Translations under genes and position numbers: made by a program
Source of the DNA: Pseudomonas sp. GD04091
Lineage (GTDB): Bacteria > Pseudomonadota > Gammaproteobacteria > Pseudomonadales > Pseudomonadaceae
Assembly: GCF_029836165.1 (NCBI RefSeq)
Contig: NZ_JAOEBG010000013.1
Coordinates: 80,908-144,907 of the forward strand
DNA length: 64,000 nt
Reading direction: 5' to 3'
Notes under the pieces: generated by a model
The model's input: the letters and a program-made list of their open reading frames with translations, nothing else
Told to the model about the DNA's origin: nothing
The model's database searches: none
In this document: piece after piece, positions 32,647 through 41,907 of the stretch
Position numbering within the stretch: position 1 is the stretch's first letter
Layout: each line of letters begins with the position of its first letter

Positions 32647-33393
32647 TCACCCCCGCGCTAGCAATCCCGGCACCGCCACCAGCAGCATCGCGATGCCCGA
32701 AAGGGTCAACAGCCCCAACACGATGCGTCGAAACGCCAATTCGCTGATCCCCAGATACAACCGCGTCCCCAGCACTGTCGGCAGCAACATCGCCAACGCC
32801 ACCACGGCAAACGAAGGCAGCAGCGCAGCTGTCACCAGCCCGCTGCCCAGGTAGGTGAGCATGGTCACCGCCAGCATCGACAGGTTGAAGTTCTGGATCA
32901 CCGCGCGCTGGGTATCGCGCTCGAAGCCGCGCAAGGTGCACCAGAGCGTGGGCACCGTGCCGGTGAAGCCGCCGATACCGCCCAGCACGCCGCCGACCAT
33001 GCCCACCGCGCCGTCCGCCAGGCGCCCGCCCTGCAGACGCGGCAAACGCGGTGCCAGCAGCATCAGCGGACACCACACCACCAGCAAGGTGCCGAACACC
33101 GCCTTGAACCACAGCATGTCGAGGTACGGCAGTACCCAGACACCTAGTGGAATGCCCGCCAGGCCGCCCAGCACGAAGGGCCACAGCAAGGCCCAGCTGA
33201 AGCCCCGGCGCACACTGAACACGGCGATCAACTGGCCGGTGAGGCTGCCGAAGACGGTCAGCACTGCCGCCACCCGAGGCTCCAGCCCCCAGGCCCAGAA
33301 CGACATCGCCACCATGCCGAAGGCAAAGCCGGACAGGCCCTGGACGAAGCCGGCGACGATGGCGCCAAGGGCGATGAGGTAGAGCGGGTCCAT
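32647..33393 (-). CDS. TauE/SafE-family membrane transporter
   Basis: A 248-residue protein with about seven to eight membrane spans. The family hallmarks are GFVQGLSGFAFGMVAMSFWAWGL in the first half and its pseudo-repeat GGVLGGIGGFTGTVPTLW in the second. Members export sulfite, sulfoacetate or related C2/C3 sulfonate products, though many are uncharacterised. It is divergent from metY, 150 bases away, which makes a sulfur-related role plausible but not shown. The start is at MDPLYLIALG. Confidence 0.88.
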   Translation of the reverse strand: MDPLYLIALGAIVAGFVQGLSGFAFGMVAMSFWAWGLEPRVAAVLTVFGSLTGQLIAVFSVRRGFSWALLWPFVLGGLAGIPLGVWVLPYLDMLWFKAVFGTLLVVWCPLMLLAPRLPRLQGGRLADGAVGMVGGVLGGIGGFTGTVPTLWCTLRGFERDTQRAVIQNFNLSMLAVTMLTYLGSGLVTAALLPSFAVVALAMLLPTVLGTRLYLGISELAFRRIVLGLLTLSGIAMLLVAVPGLLARG

Positions 33394-33543
33394 GGAAGCT
33401 TCCTGCCTGTGTCGAGTGGCGAGGATTCCCCATCGGGCAAGGGTTGTCCATCCCCGGCGCGACGTCGAGCCATGGCCCTTGACCACCGCGCCTGCACCGC
33501 CCCATGCTCAGCCGCTTCCACCCCACGCTCAAGGAACGACCGC

Positions 33544-34821
33544 ATGAAGCTGGAAACACTCGCCATCCACGCGGGCTTCAGCCCCGACCCGACCACCAGG
33601 GCCGTGGCCGTGCCGATCTACCAGACCACCTCGTTCGCCTTCGACGACACCCAGCACGGTGCCGACCTGTTCGACCTGAAGGTGGCCGGCAACATCTACT
33701 CGCGCATCATGAATCCCACCAACGATGTGCTCGAGCAGCGCATGGCCGCGCTCGAGGGGGGCGTAGGAGCGCTGGCCGTGGCCTCGGGCATGGCCGCCAT
33801 CACCTACGCCATCCAGACCGTCGCCGAGGCCGGCGACAACATCGTCTCGGTGGCCAAGCTGTATGGCGGCACCTACAACCTGCTGGCCCACACCCTGCCG
33901 CGCATGGGCATCCACACTCGCTTCGCCGCCCACGACGACATCGCCGCCCTCGAGGCGCTGATCGACGACCGCACCAAGGCAGTGTTCTGCGAATCCATCG
34001 GCAACCCGGCCGGCAATATCGTCGATATCGCCGCCCTGGCCGAAGCCGCCCACCGCCACGGCGTGCCGCTGATCGTCGACAACACCGTGGCCACGCCGAT
34101 CCTCTGCCGCCCGTTCGAGCACGGCGCCGATATCGTCGTGCACTCGCTGACCAAGTACATCGGCGGCCACGGCACCAGCATCGGCGGCATCGTCATCGAC
34201 TCGGGCAAGTTCCCCTGGGCCGAGAACAAGGAACGCTTCGCCCTGCTCAACACCCCTGACCCGTCCTACCATGGCGTCACCTACACCGAAGCCTTCGGCC
34301 CCGCCGCCTTCATCGGCCGTTGCCGCGTGGTGCCGCTGCGCAACACCGGTGCCGCGCTGTCGCCGTTCAACGCCTTCCTGATCCTGCAAGGCCTGGAGAC
34401 CCTGGCGCTGCGCATGGAGCGCCATACCGAGAACGCGCTCAAGGTCGCCCATTACCTGCAAGCGCACGAACAAGTGGCCTGGGTGAAATATGCCGGATTG
34501 CCGGACCATCCCGAGCATGCACTGGCGCGGCGCTACACCGCTGGCAAGCCGGCGTCGATCCTGTCGTTCGGCATCCAGGGCGGCCAGGCGGCCGGCGCAC
34601 GCTTCATCGACGCGCTGCAACTGGTGGTGCGCCTGGTGAACATCGGTGACGCCAAGTCGCTGGCCTGCCACCCCGCCTCCACCACCCATCGCCAGCTCAA
34701 CGACGAAGAGCTGGAAAAGGCCGGCGTGCCGCGAGACATGGTGCGCCTGTCGATCGGTATCGAGCACAGCGACGACATCATCGCCGACCTCGCCCAGGCG
34801 CTCGAGGCCAGCCGCGGCTGA
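33544..34821 (+). CDS. metY: O-acetylhomoserine aminocarboxypropyltransferase
   Basis: A 425-residue PLP enzyme that adds sulfide (or methanethiol) to O-acetylhomoserine. Features are the N-terminus KLETLAIHAGFSPDPTTRAVAVPIYQ, the Schiff-base lysine in HSLTKYIGGHGT, and the family-specific long C-terminal domain GPAAFIGRCRVVPLRNTGAAL. The length and the GAALSPFNAFLILQGLETL segment separate it from MetB/MetC (about 380-400 residues). It provides homocysteine by direct sulfhydrylation. GGAACGAC precedes the ATG. Confidence 0.94.
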   Translation: MKLETLAIHAGFSPDPTTRAVAVPIYQTTSFAFDDTQHGADLFDLKVAGNIYSRIMNPTNDVLEQRMAALEGGVGALAVASGMAAITYAIQTVAEAGDNIVSVAKLYGGTYNLLAHTLPRMGIHTRFAAHDDIAALEALIDDRTKAVFCESIGNPAGNIVDIAALAEAAHRHGVPLIVDNTVATPILCRPFEHGADIVVHSLTKYIGGHGTSIGGIVIDSGKFPWAENKERFALLNTPDPSYHGVTYTEAFGPAAFIGRCRVVPLRNTGAALSPFNAFLILQGLETLALRMERHTENALKVAHYLQAHEQVAWVKYAGLPDHPEHALARRYTAGKPASILSFGIQGGQAAGARFIDALQLVVRLVNIGDAKSLACHPASTTHRQLNDEELEKAGVPRDMVRLSIGIEHSDDIIADLAQALEASRG

Positions 34822-34884
34822 CATGACGCGCCCCACCCGATACCAACGGCGGGCGTCCCCCTGGCAATAGCGGATATCCACGCA

Positions 34885-35667
34885 ATGACGCTGTTCTACC
34901 TGAAACTCATCGTCACCCCGCTGCTGATGTGGGCCATCTCCCTCGCCTCGCGCCGTTGGGGTGGCCTGCTGGGCGGGTTGCTGTCCGGATTGCCGATCAC
35001 CTCGGCGCTGGTGATGACCTTCCTGTCCCTGGAACAGGGCACCGGCTTCGCCCTGGGCGCGGTGCCCGGCGCGCTCGGCGGCCTGGCGGCGGTGCAGGCC
35101 ACCTACACCTTCTACCTGTTCGCCACGCGCAAGCTCGGCATTGCCCCGACCGTACTGCTGGCGCTCCTGTTCTATGGCCTGGCCGCCTATGCCTTCACCC
35201 ACTGGGGCACACTGGCCCTGTCGATCGTCGTGGCGCTGCTGCTCATCGGCGTGCTGATCCGTGCCAGTGGCCGCGAGCCCAAGCCCGACACCCTCGCCCG
35301 TCCCCGGCATCGATACTGGGAGATACCCCTGCGCATGGTGTCTGCCACCGGCCTGCTGATGATCACCACCAGCCTGGCCAGCTGGCTGGGCCCGGCCACC
35401 AGCGGGATGCTGGCGCCGATCCCGGTGATTGCCTGGCCGTTGGTGGTGTTCGCCCATGTGCAGGGTGGCCGCGCCGGGATGGCGGCGATGGTGCGCGGCA
35501 ATGCCATTGGCGCGGTGGGAGTGATTGCGTTCTACCTGACGATGGCGGGGTTGCTCGAGCGTCTCGGGATCGCCGTGACCATCGGCCTGGCGATGGCCGT
35601 GGCGGTCGCGCTGACCGTCGCCCTGGCGGCAGCTTTGCGCCGTGGTCGGGCAGATCATCTGAAGTGA
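34885..35667 (+). CDS. Polytopic membrane protein, unknown function
   Basis: A 260-residue protein with about eight hydrophobic segments, opening YLKLIVTPLLMWAISLASRRWGG, with the glycine-rich GGLLGGLLSGLPITSALVM. The charge pattern places both ends near the cytoplasm. A second half starting RYWEIPLRMVSATGLLM may be a repeat of the first. No family is certain. It lies 63 bases after metY and could be co-transcribed with it. Confidence 0.75.
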   Translation: MTLFYLKLIVTPLLMWAISLASRRWGGLLGGLLSGLPITSALVMTFLSLEQGTGFALGAVPGALGGLAAVQATYTFYLFATRKLGIAPTVLLALLFYGLAAYAFTHWGTLALSIVVALLLIGVLIRASGREPKPDTLARPRHRYWEIPLRMVSATGLLMITTSLASWLGPATSGMLAPIPVIAWPLVVFAHVQGGRAGMAAMVRGNAIGAVGVIAFYLTMAGLLERLGIAVTIGLAMAVAVALTVALAAALRRGRADHLK

Positions 35668-35714
35668 ACGCTGTGCAAGCGGATCGACCTGCGGTGCCTG
35701 CTTCGCGGGTGCGG

Positions 35715-36323
35715 TTACCTCAACTGCCCCACGACCAGTCCCAGCGCGATCACGATCATCACCACCCCTGACACTCGCCCGACCAGGCGCGCCGCCGCCG
35801 GCCGGGTGCGCAGCAGCGCCTTGGCGCCATAGCCCACCATCAGGTAGATCACCAGCGAACTGCACAGGTGCACCAGCCCCAGCAAGAGGATCTGCAGCGG
35901 CAGCGGCCAGCTCGACTGCGGGTCGGTGAACTGCGGCAACAGCGCCAGGAACAACAGGAACACCTTGGGGTTCAGCCCGCTGACGCAGAACCCCTTGAAC
36001 GCCCAGCGCGACCCCGAATCCGCACCACCCTGCTCGCCCGCCTCGGGCACCGCCGGGTTGAGCAGCAGGTTGCCGCCCAGCCAGAGCAGGTAGACACAGC
36101 CCGCCAACGTCAACAGGGTCAGCGCCAGCGGATGCCCGGCGAGCAAGCTACCGACACCGGCCGCGACCACCAGGGTGGCGAGGAAATGCCCCGAGAGCAT
36201 CCCGGCCACCGCCGGCATTACCCAGCGGCCACGCATGCCGGCGGAGATGGCATAGGCCCAGTCGGCGCCGGGGGTGATCACGAACAGGAAGGACACGGCC
36301 CAGAACGCCGCCAATACACTCAT
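35715..36323 (-). CDS. LysE/RhtB-family amino-acid exporter
   Basis: A 202-residue exporter with six spans. The N-terminal family motif is FVITPGADWAYAISAGMRGRWV and the mid motif is FCVSGLNPKVFLLFLALLPQF. It starts at MSVLAAFW, 118 bases away from a divergent Lrp-family gene, which probably controls it in response to an amino acid. Export of an aliphatic amino acid is the likely role; the substrate is not determined. Confidence 0.9.
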   Translation of the reverse strand: MSVLAAFWAVSFLFVITPGADWAYAISAGMRGRWVMPAVAGMLSGHFLATLVVAAGVGSLLAGHPLALTLLTLAGCVYLLWLGGNLLLNPAVPEAGEQGGADSGSRWAFKGFCVSGLNPKVFLLFLALLPQFTDPQSSWPLPLQILLLGLVHLCSSLVIYLMVGYGAKALLRTRPAAARLVGRVSGVVMIVIALGLVVGQLR

Positions 36324-36441
36324 GGTCACTTCGAATCTTCCTTTCACACGGGTTTCGATGGAAGAAAGATTACGGATATCGTTCGGGGATTTTCTTTCGT
36401 ATATTTCCTGATCACGCCTAACTTGTGGAAGATTCTCCCCA

Positions 36442-36894
36442 ATGGACAGAACCGACCGAAAGATCCTTGCCGAACTACAGAAAGACGGCCGCCTCTCGGT
36501 GACCGAACTGGCCGACCGCGTCGGCCTGAGCCTGTCACCCTGCCATCGCCGGCTCAAGGCGCTGGAAGAGTCCGCTGCGATCCTCGGCTATCACGCGCGC
36601 CTGGCGCCTGCCGCCCTGGGCCTGAATTTCGCCGCCCTGGTGTTCGTCACCCTGCGTGAGGTGACCCGCCAGCCGGTGGCGGATTTCGAGGCGGCGCTGG
36701 GGGAGATCCCGCAGATCGTCGAGGCGCAGCGGCTGTTCGGTGATCCGGACTACCTGCTGCATGTGGTGGCCAAGGACCTGCCGGCGTTCCAGAAGCTGTA
36801 CGACGAACAGCTGACCAGCATTCCCAATGTCAAGCGGCTGAGCTCGACACTGGTGATGAAAGAGGTGATCCAGGACCGCTTGCTGCCGATGTGA
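36442..36894 (+). CDS. Lrp/AsnC-family transcriptional regulator
   Basis: A 150-residue regulator: N-terminal winged HTH (MDRTDRKILAELQKDGRLSV, then RVGLSLSPCHRRLKAL) and a C-terminal RAM ligand-binding domain ending LSSTLVMKEVIQDRLLPM. It is divergent from the LysE exporter, the classic arrangement in which the regulator senses an amino acid and induces its export. Confidence 0.94.
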   Translation: MDRTDRKILAELQKDGRLSVTELADRVGLSLSPCHRRLKALEESAAILGYHARLAPAALGLNFAALVFVTLREVTRQPVADFEAALGEIPQIVEAQRLFGDPDYLLHVVAKDLPAFQKLYDEQLTSIPNVKRLSSTLVMKEVIQDRLLPM

Positions 36895-36924
36895 CGGCCG
36901 CCCGGCTGCCGCGACCGAAGCGCG

Positions 36925-37938
36925 TCACGCCGCCCCCGTGCGCTTTGCCCGGTAACTGCCCGGGCTCTGTCCGGTCCACTTCTTGAAGGCCCGGTGAAAC
37001 GCGCTGGGCTCCTGGAAGCCGGTGTGCTCGGCGATCTCGGCAATGCTCAGGCAGCCTTCGCGCAACAGTTCGAAGGCCATGGCCCGACGCACCTCGTCCT
37101 TGATCTGCTGATACGAGCGCCCTTCCCGCTCCAACTGCCGACGGAAACTGCTGGCGCTCAGTGCCTGCCGCTCGGCCATCGCATGGAGTGTCGGCCATTG
37201 CCCGAAATGCCGCGCACGCAGGTGCCGATAGACCTGCGCCGCCAGACCGTTCTGGTAACGAAAGCGAATCACCAGTCCTTGCGGGGCGCTGCGCAGGAAG
37301 CTCTTCAGCGCGGCCAGGTCCTGCACCACCGGCAGGCGCAACCAGGCACTGTCGAACTCCACCTCGGTGCGGCCACTGCCCAGGCGCAGGTCCGGCCCCC
37401 AGAGCAATGCATCGTCCTCCTGGGCCGGACGCGCCAGCGCCAGCTCGGTACGGTCGATGACGATGCGCCGACCGGCCAGCCAGCACAACAGCCCGATCAC
37501 CAGCACCAGGTAGGTTTCCTCGGCATACACCCGGGTCAACGGGTCGACGATGGTCGACTGGATAGCGATCACCGCCCGGGGGCCACGCACCGTCACGCTG
37601 CCGCGCAAATCACGCAGGAACAGGGCAAAGCTAGCCAGGCACTGGCGCAGTGCCTTGTCCAGGTTGGGCTCCTGAATCAGCCCACGACAGATCAGGGCAA
37701 AGCTGCCCAGTGGCATGCCATGGCTGTCGAGGTGGAAGAATTCGTCACGCAGTTCGTCGATCAGCGCCAGCCACAGCTGGGCAAAGGCCTTGGCCGGTAC
37801 CCGCGCCCCCGGTTGCATCAGCACCTGCGGATCGATACCCACCGCGCGCAGGTGGGCGTCGCGGGCCTGTGGCCGGTCGCGCAAGGCGTGGAGCATGGCA
37901 TTGAGGAAGTACACCGCGACTGTGTCGCTATCGCGCAT
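36925..37938 (-). CDS. AraC-family transcriptional regulator
   Basis: A 337-residue regulator. The N-terminal 220 residues form the arabinose-binding-like domain of the OruR/ToxR-type subgroup (ALIDELRDEFFHLDSHGMPLG). The C-terminal two-HTH domain reads LSASSFRRQLEREGRSYQQI and SIAEIAEHTGFQEPSAFHRAF. It starts at MRDSDTVAV; the frame is open a further 91 codons with no conservation. It is divergent from the thiolase operon, 175 bases away, and is its likely activator. Confidence 0.9.
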   Translation of the reverse strand: MRDSDTVAVYFLNAMLHALRDRPQARDAHLRAVGIDPQVLMQPGARVPAKAFAQLWLALIDELRDEFFHLDSHGMPLGSFALICRGLIQEPNLDKALRQCLASFALFLRDLRGSVTVRGPRAVIAIQSTIVDPLTRVYAEETYLVLVIGLLCWLAGRRIVIDRTELALARPAQEDDALLWGPDLRLGSGRTEVEFDSAWLRLPVVQDLAALKSFLRSAPQGLVIRFRYQNGLAAQVYRHLRARHFGQWPTLHAMAERQALSASSFRRQLEREGRSYQQIKDEVRRAMAFELLREGCLSIAEIAEHTGFQEPSAFHRAFKKWTGQSPGSYRAKRTGAA

Positions 37939-38113
37939 GGCAAGCGTCCGCTGTCTATGCTGAGTGGCAAAAAATGCCAGGTTGACTGAACAGATCCGGC
38001 ATAGGCCGCCCGCAGGCCTTTGCCTAGACTCGATCCACCTCAGGGGTAGTAGAAGGTGCGGCGGCCATTCTCGCAGAGCCGCCCCCACCCCGCCATATGC
38101 AAACGGAGCCCTC

Positions 38114-39298
38114 ATGAGCAGCACAGACATCTTCGTCGTCAGCGCGGTACGTTCGGCCATCGGCAGCTTCGGCGGCTCACTCAAGGACCTGCCATTGGCC
38201 GACCTCGCCACTCAGGTGAGCCACGCCGCCATCGAGCGGTCGGGCGTGGCAGCCGAACAGATCGGCCATGTGGTGATGGGCAACGTCATCCCCACCGAGC
38301 CGCGCGACGCCTACCTGGGCCGGGTCGCGGCGATGAACGCCGGCGTTCCCAAGGAAACCCCGGCCTTCAATGTCAACCGCCTGTGCGGCTCGGGCCTGCA
38401 GGCCATCGTCTCGGCCACCCAGGGCCTGCTGCTGGGCGACAGCGACATCGCCCTGGCCGTCGGCGCCGAATCCATGAGCCGTGGCCCGTACCTGCTGCCG
38501 CAGGCCCGCTGGGGCGCGCGCATGGGCGACCTGCAGGGCATCGACTACATGGTCGGTATCCTCCAGGACCCGTTCGAGCACTTCCACATGGGCATCACCG
38601 CCGAGAATGTCGCGGCAGCCCATGGCATCAGCCGCGAGATGCAGGACGAGGTGGCCCTGACCAGCCAGCGCCGCGCCGCGCGCGCCATCGCCGAAGGCCG
38701 CTTCGACGGCCAGATCGTGCCGATCGAGATCAAGACCCGCAAAGGCAGCGTGCAGTTCGCCGTGGACGAGAACGTACGCGCCGAAGTGACCACCGAGCAG
38801 TTGGCCGGGATGAAGCCGGTGTTCAAGAAAGACGGCAGCGTCACCGCCGGCAACGCCAGCAGCATCAACGACGGCGCCGCCGGCCTGGTGCTGGCCACTG
38901 GCGAGGCCGTGCGCCGCCAGGGCCTCAAGCCGCTGGCGCGCGTCGTCGCCTACGCCCATGCCGGGGTGGAGCCGGCGCTGATGGGCCTGGGCCCGATCCC
39001 GGCTACGCAGAAGGTGCTGGAAAAGGCTGGCCTGACCGTGGCCGACCTGGACGTGATCGAGTCCAACGAAGCCTTCGCCGCCCAGGCCTGCGCGGTCGCC
39101 CGTGCCCTGGGTTTCGATCCGGAGAAGGTCAACCCCAACGGCTCGGGCATCTCCCTCGGCCACCCGGTCGGCGCCACCGGCGCGATCATCGCCACCAAGG
39201 CGATCCATGAACTGCACCGCATCCAGGGCCGCTACGCCCTGGCCACCATGTGCATCGGCGGCGGCCAAGGCATCGCCGTCGTCTTCGAACGCGTTTGA
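38114..39298 (+). CDS. Acetyl-CoA acetyltransferase (thiolase)
   Basis: A 394-residue thiolase joining or splitting acyl-CoA units. The nucleophilic Cys is in NVNRLCGSGLQAIVS, His in NEAFAAQACAV and GSGISLGHPVGATGAI, and the second Cys in ATMCIGGGQGIAVVFE. GGAG sits six bases upstream. It is the first gene of an operon with a 3-hydroxyacyl-CoA dehydrogenase and a TetR regulator. It could run acetoacetyl-CoA metabolism in either direction. Confidence 0.95.
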   Translation: MSSTDIFVVSAVRSAIGSFGGSLKDLPLADLATQVSHAAIERSGVAAEQIGHVVMGNVIPTEPRDAYLGRVAAMNAGVPKETPAFNVNRLCGSGLQAIVSATQGLLLGDSDIALAVGAESMSRGPYLLPQARWGARMGDLQGIDYMVGILQDPFEHFHMGITAENVAAAHGISREMQDEVALTSQRRAARAIAEGRFDGQIVPIEIKTRKGSVQFAVDENVRAEVTTEQLAGMKPVFKKDGSVTAGNASSINDGAAGLVLATGEAVRRQGLKPLARVVAYAHAGVEPALMGLGPIPATQKVLEKAGLTVADLDVIESNEAFAAQACAVARALGFDPEKVNPNGSGISLGHPVGATGAIIATKAIHELHRIQGRYALATMCIGGGQGIAVVFERV

Positions 39299-39312
39299 AC
39301 GGAGTCAGCCGC

Positions 39313-40161
39313 ATGAACATCGAACACATCGCCGTGATCGGCGCCGGCACCATGGGCAACGGCATCGCCCAGGTCTGTGCGCTGGCCGGTTACCTGGTCC
39401 TGCTGGTGGATGTCTCCGACGCCGCGCTGGAGCGTGGCGTGGCGACCCTGGGCAAGAACCTCGAACGCCAGGTCGGCAAAGGCACCGTGGACGCCGACAA
39501 GGCCAGCGCCGCCAAGGCGCGCGTGCGCACCAGCACCGACTACGCCCAGCTCGCCGGCACGCAGCTGGTGATCGAGGCGGCCACCGAAAACCTGCAGCTC
39601 AAGCAGCGCATCCTTCAGCAGGTGGCAGCCAACGTCACCCCCGACTGCCTGATCGCCACCAACACCTCGTCGCTGTCGGTCACTCAGCTGGCCGCCAGCA
39701 TCGAGCACCCGGAGCGCTTCATCGGCGTGCACTTCTTCAACCCGGTGCCGATGATGGCCCTGGTCGAGATCATCCGTGGCCTGCAGACCAGCGACAGCAC
39801 CTATGCCCAGGCGCTGCTGGTCACCGAAAAACTCGGCAAGACACCGATCACCGCCGGCAACCGTCCGGGCTTCGTGGTCAACCGCATCCTGGTGCCGATG
39901 ATCAACGAGGCGATCTTCGTGCGTCAGGAAGGCCTGGCCAGCGCCGAAGACATCGACACCGGCATGCGCCTGGGCTGCAACCAGCCGATCGGCCCGCTGG
40001 CCCTCGCCGACCTGATCGGCCTGGACACCCTGCTGGCGATCATGGAGGCCTTCCACGAGGGCTTCAACGACAGCAAGTACCGCCCGGCCCCGCTGCTCAA
40101 GGAGATGGTTGCCGCCGGCTACCTGGGGCGAAAGAGCGGGCGCGGCTTCTTCACCTACTAA
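39313..40161 (+). CDS. 3-hydroxybutyryl-CoA dehydrogenase family protein
   Basis: A 282-residue NAD(P)-linked dehydrogenase: Rossmann motif HIAVIGAGTMGNGIAQVCALAG, the conserved ATNTSSLSVTQLA, the catalytic His/Glu region GVHFFNPVPMMALVEIIRG, and the C-terminal LGCNQPIGPLALADLIGLD. It starts 14 bases after the thiolase stop. Together the two enzymes interconvert acetyl-CoA and 3-hydroxybutyryl-CoA. Confidence 0.95.
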   Translation: MNIEHIAVIGAGTMGNGIAQVCALAGYLVLLVDVSDAALERGVATLGKNLERQVGKGTVDADKASAAKARVRTSTDYAQLAGTQLVIEAATENLQLKQRILQQVAANVTPDCLIATNTSSLSVTQLAASIEHPERFIGVHFFNPVPMMALVEIIRGLQTSDSTYAQALLVTEKLGKTPITAGNRPGFVVNRILVPMINEAIFVRQEGLASAEDIDTGMRLGCNQPIGPLALADLIGLDTLLAIMEAFHEGFNDSKYRPAPLLKEMVAAGYLGRKSGRGFFTY

Positions 40162-40173
40162 GGAGCGCGCACC

Positions 40174-40767
40174 ATGCCCCCGGTCACTGCGGCGCTGCGC
40201 TGCGCCAACTTCGAGGAACGGCGGGACCGGGCCATGGCCCTGTTCGCCGAGAAGGGCTTCGGCCAGGTCAGCATGCGTGAGCTGGCCGCGCACGTGGGCT
40301 TGACCGCGGGATCGCTGTATCACCACTTCCCGAGCAAGCAGGACCTGCTGTACGACCTCATCGAAGAGCTCTACGAGGAGCTGCAGGCCACCCTCGACGA
40401 GGGCCGTCGCGCCCTGGCCCGGGGCAGGTCGGCGCTGGCCTGTCTGATCGCCGCGCACTGGCAACTGCATGCCGAGCGGCCTTTGCAGTTTCGCCTGGCG
40501 GAGCGCGATTTCTGCTGCCTGAACGAGGATCAACAAGCCCGGCTGTTCGCCCTGCGCGAGCGCTACGAGGCGGGCCTGTTGCGGCTGATTGCGCCGCGGA
40601 CGCGGCTATCCGGGCAGACCCTGGCGGCCACCGGTCAGGTGCTCGCCACCCTGCTCAATCAGTTGCCGGGCATGTTGCAGGGCAAGGCACTGGGCGAGGG
40701 CGAAGGCATGGCGTTGATGGAGAGCCTGGTGGTGGGAGCCGTGGAGCGGACGCTGGGTTCGAGCTGA
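40174..40767 (+). CDS. TetR-family transcriptional regulator
   Basis: A 197-residue regulator with an N-terminal HTH (ALFAEKGFGQVSMRELAAHV, then GSLYHHFPSKQDLLYDLIEE) and a variable C-terminal ligand domain. It starts 12 bases after the dehydrogenase with AAGGAGCG upstream, so it is the last gene of the thiolase operon and probably controls it, perhaps with an acyl-CoA ligand; that is inference. Confidence 0.92.
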   Translation: MPPVTAALRCANFEERRDRAMALFAEKGFGQVSMRELAAHVGLTAGSLYHHFPSKQDLLYDLIEELYEELQATLDEGRRALARGRSALACLIAAHWQLHAERPLQFRLAERDFCCLNEDQQARLFALRERYEAGLLRLIAPRTRLSGQTLAATGQVLATLLNQLPGMLQGKALGEGEGMALMESLVVGAVERTLGSS

Positions 40768-40782
40768 GCCCGCCGTCACGGC

Positions 40783-40806
40783 TAAATCCGCACATGCGCC
40801 ACTCGT
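40783..40806 (+). promoter_or_regulatory. PvdS-type iron-starvation box ahead of the SIP gene
   Basis: TAAAT (40783-40787), a 16-base spacer and CGT (40804-40806). The -35 context GGCTAAATCC matches the iron-starvation consensus very closely. It lies 38 bases before the start of the siderophore-interacting reductase. Confidence 0.85.
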
Positions 40807-40843
40807 CTTCCGGCTATCGGTCATCTGCAGACGAGGTCCCTCC

Positions 40844-41803
40844 ATGAGCAGCATGAGCACCCTGGCATCGAGCGTCGCGCGCAACCTGCGCAAGATCATC
40901 AAGGCCGACGACGGCCCCCGTCCCTATCAACTGTTCGATATCCAGTTACGTCGCCGCGAGCTCCTGAGCCCGTCGCTGTGCCGCTTCGTCTTCGGCGGAG
41001 AGGATGTGCGCCTGATGCGCACCCTGGCCGCGGACCAGCGGGTCAAGCTGTTCTTCCCCGACGCCGAGGGCCGCGAACCGGCCCTGCCCAAGGATGGCGA
41101 CTGGCACGCGGCACGTCGCGAGGCACAGCACCCCATGCGCACCTACACCATCCGCGCCCTGCGCCAGGACGCCGGCGAGCTGGACATCGACTTCGTGCTG
41201 CACGGCGACAGCGGCCCCGCCTCAGCCTGGGCCGAGCGCGCCCAACCGGGCGACCGCCTGCAGATCGTGGCGCCGCACCGCGCCGCCTGGGACGATCCCG
41301 GCGGCTATGAGTGGCAACCGCCACAAGGGCTGCGCAAGCTGTTGCTGATCGGCGACGAAACCGCCCTGCCCGCCATCGCCGGCATTCTGGAAAGCCTCGC
41401 CGAGCTGCAGGAACCACCTGCTACCCAGGCGTTCATCGAAGTCCCCGAACCCGGCGACTGCATCGACCTGCGCCACGCCCCTGGCACCGAACTGCACTGG
41501 CTGGCCCGCAGCGAACTGGGCTGTGGCTACGGCGAAGCCATGCGCCACGCGGCACTGGAACTCGCGAGGCTGCCACAACCGGCGCCGACCGGCGACAGCG
41601 CCGCGGCCTTGAAGGAGGTCGACATCGACAAGGAAATCCTCTGGGAACTGGCCGAGCCGGCCGGCAACGATTTTTACGCCTGGGTAGCCGGCGAGTCGGC
41701 GGCCGTGATGGCGATCCGCAAGCACTGGATCAAGGAGCGAGGGCTCGACCGTCGCTGCCTGACCCTGATGGGCTACTGGCGGCACGGGCGCAGCCTGGAT
41801 TGA
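40844..41803 (+). CDS. Siderophore-interacting protein (ferric-siderophore reductase)
   Basis: A 319-residue SIP-family flavoprotein that reduces ferric siderophore to release iron in the cytoplasm. Signs are the FAD region HPMRTYTIRALRQD, DFVLHGDSGPASAWAERAQPGD and LLLIGDETALPAIAGIL, then the C-terminal YGEAMRHAALEL and WELAEPAGNDFYAWVAGES. A PvdS-type box directly upstream ties it to pyoverdine control although it lies outside the pvd cluster. It stands as a single transcription unit. Confidence 0.9.
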   Translation: MSSMSTLASSVARNLRKIIKADDGPRPYQLFDIQLRRRELLSPSLCRFVFGGEDVRLMRTLAADQRVKLFFPDAEGREPALPKDGDWHAARREAQHPMRTYTIRALRQDAGELDIDFVLHGDSGPASAWAERAQPGDRLQIVAPHRAAWDDPGGYEWQPPQGLRKLLLIGDETALPAIAGILESLAELQEPPATQAFIEVPEPGDCIDLRHAPGTELHWLARSELGCGYGEAMRHAALELARLPQPAPTGDSAAALKEVDIDKEILWELAEPAGNDFYAWVAGESAAVMAIRKHWIKERGLDRRCLTLMGYWRHGRSLD

Positions 41804-41907
41804 AAGCCTTTGGTTGATTTCATCAATGACCACTATCGAGTCTGTCGATTTCCGCTTGCGCCAGCATGCACGTAAGGTTGCGCCATGACCCACACGGAGA
41901 CACCTCC

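Noticed and set aside
33529..35865. 778-codon frame opposite metY and the next gene
   Set aside because: It is an antisense shadow; metY has all its catalytic motifs on the plus strand.
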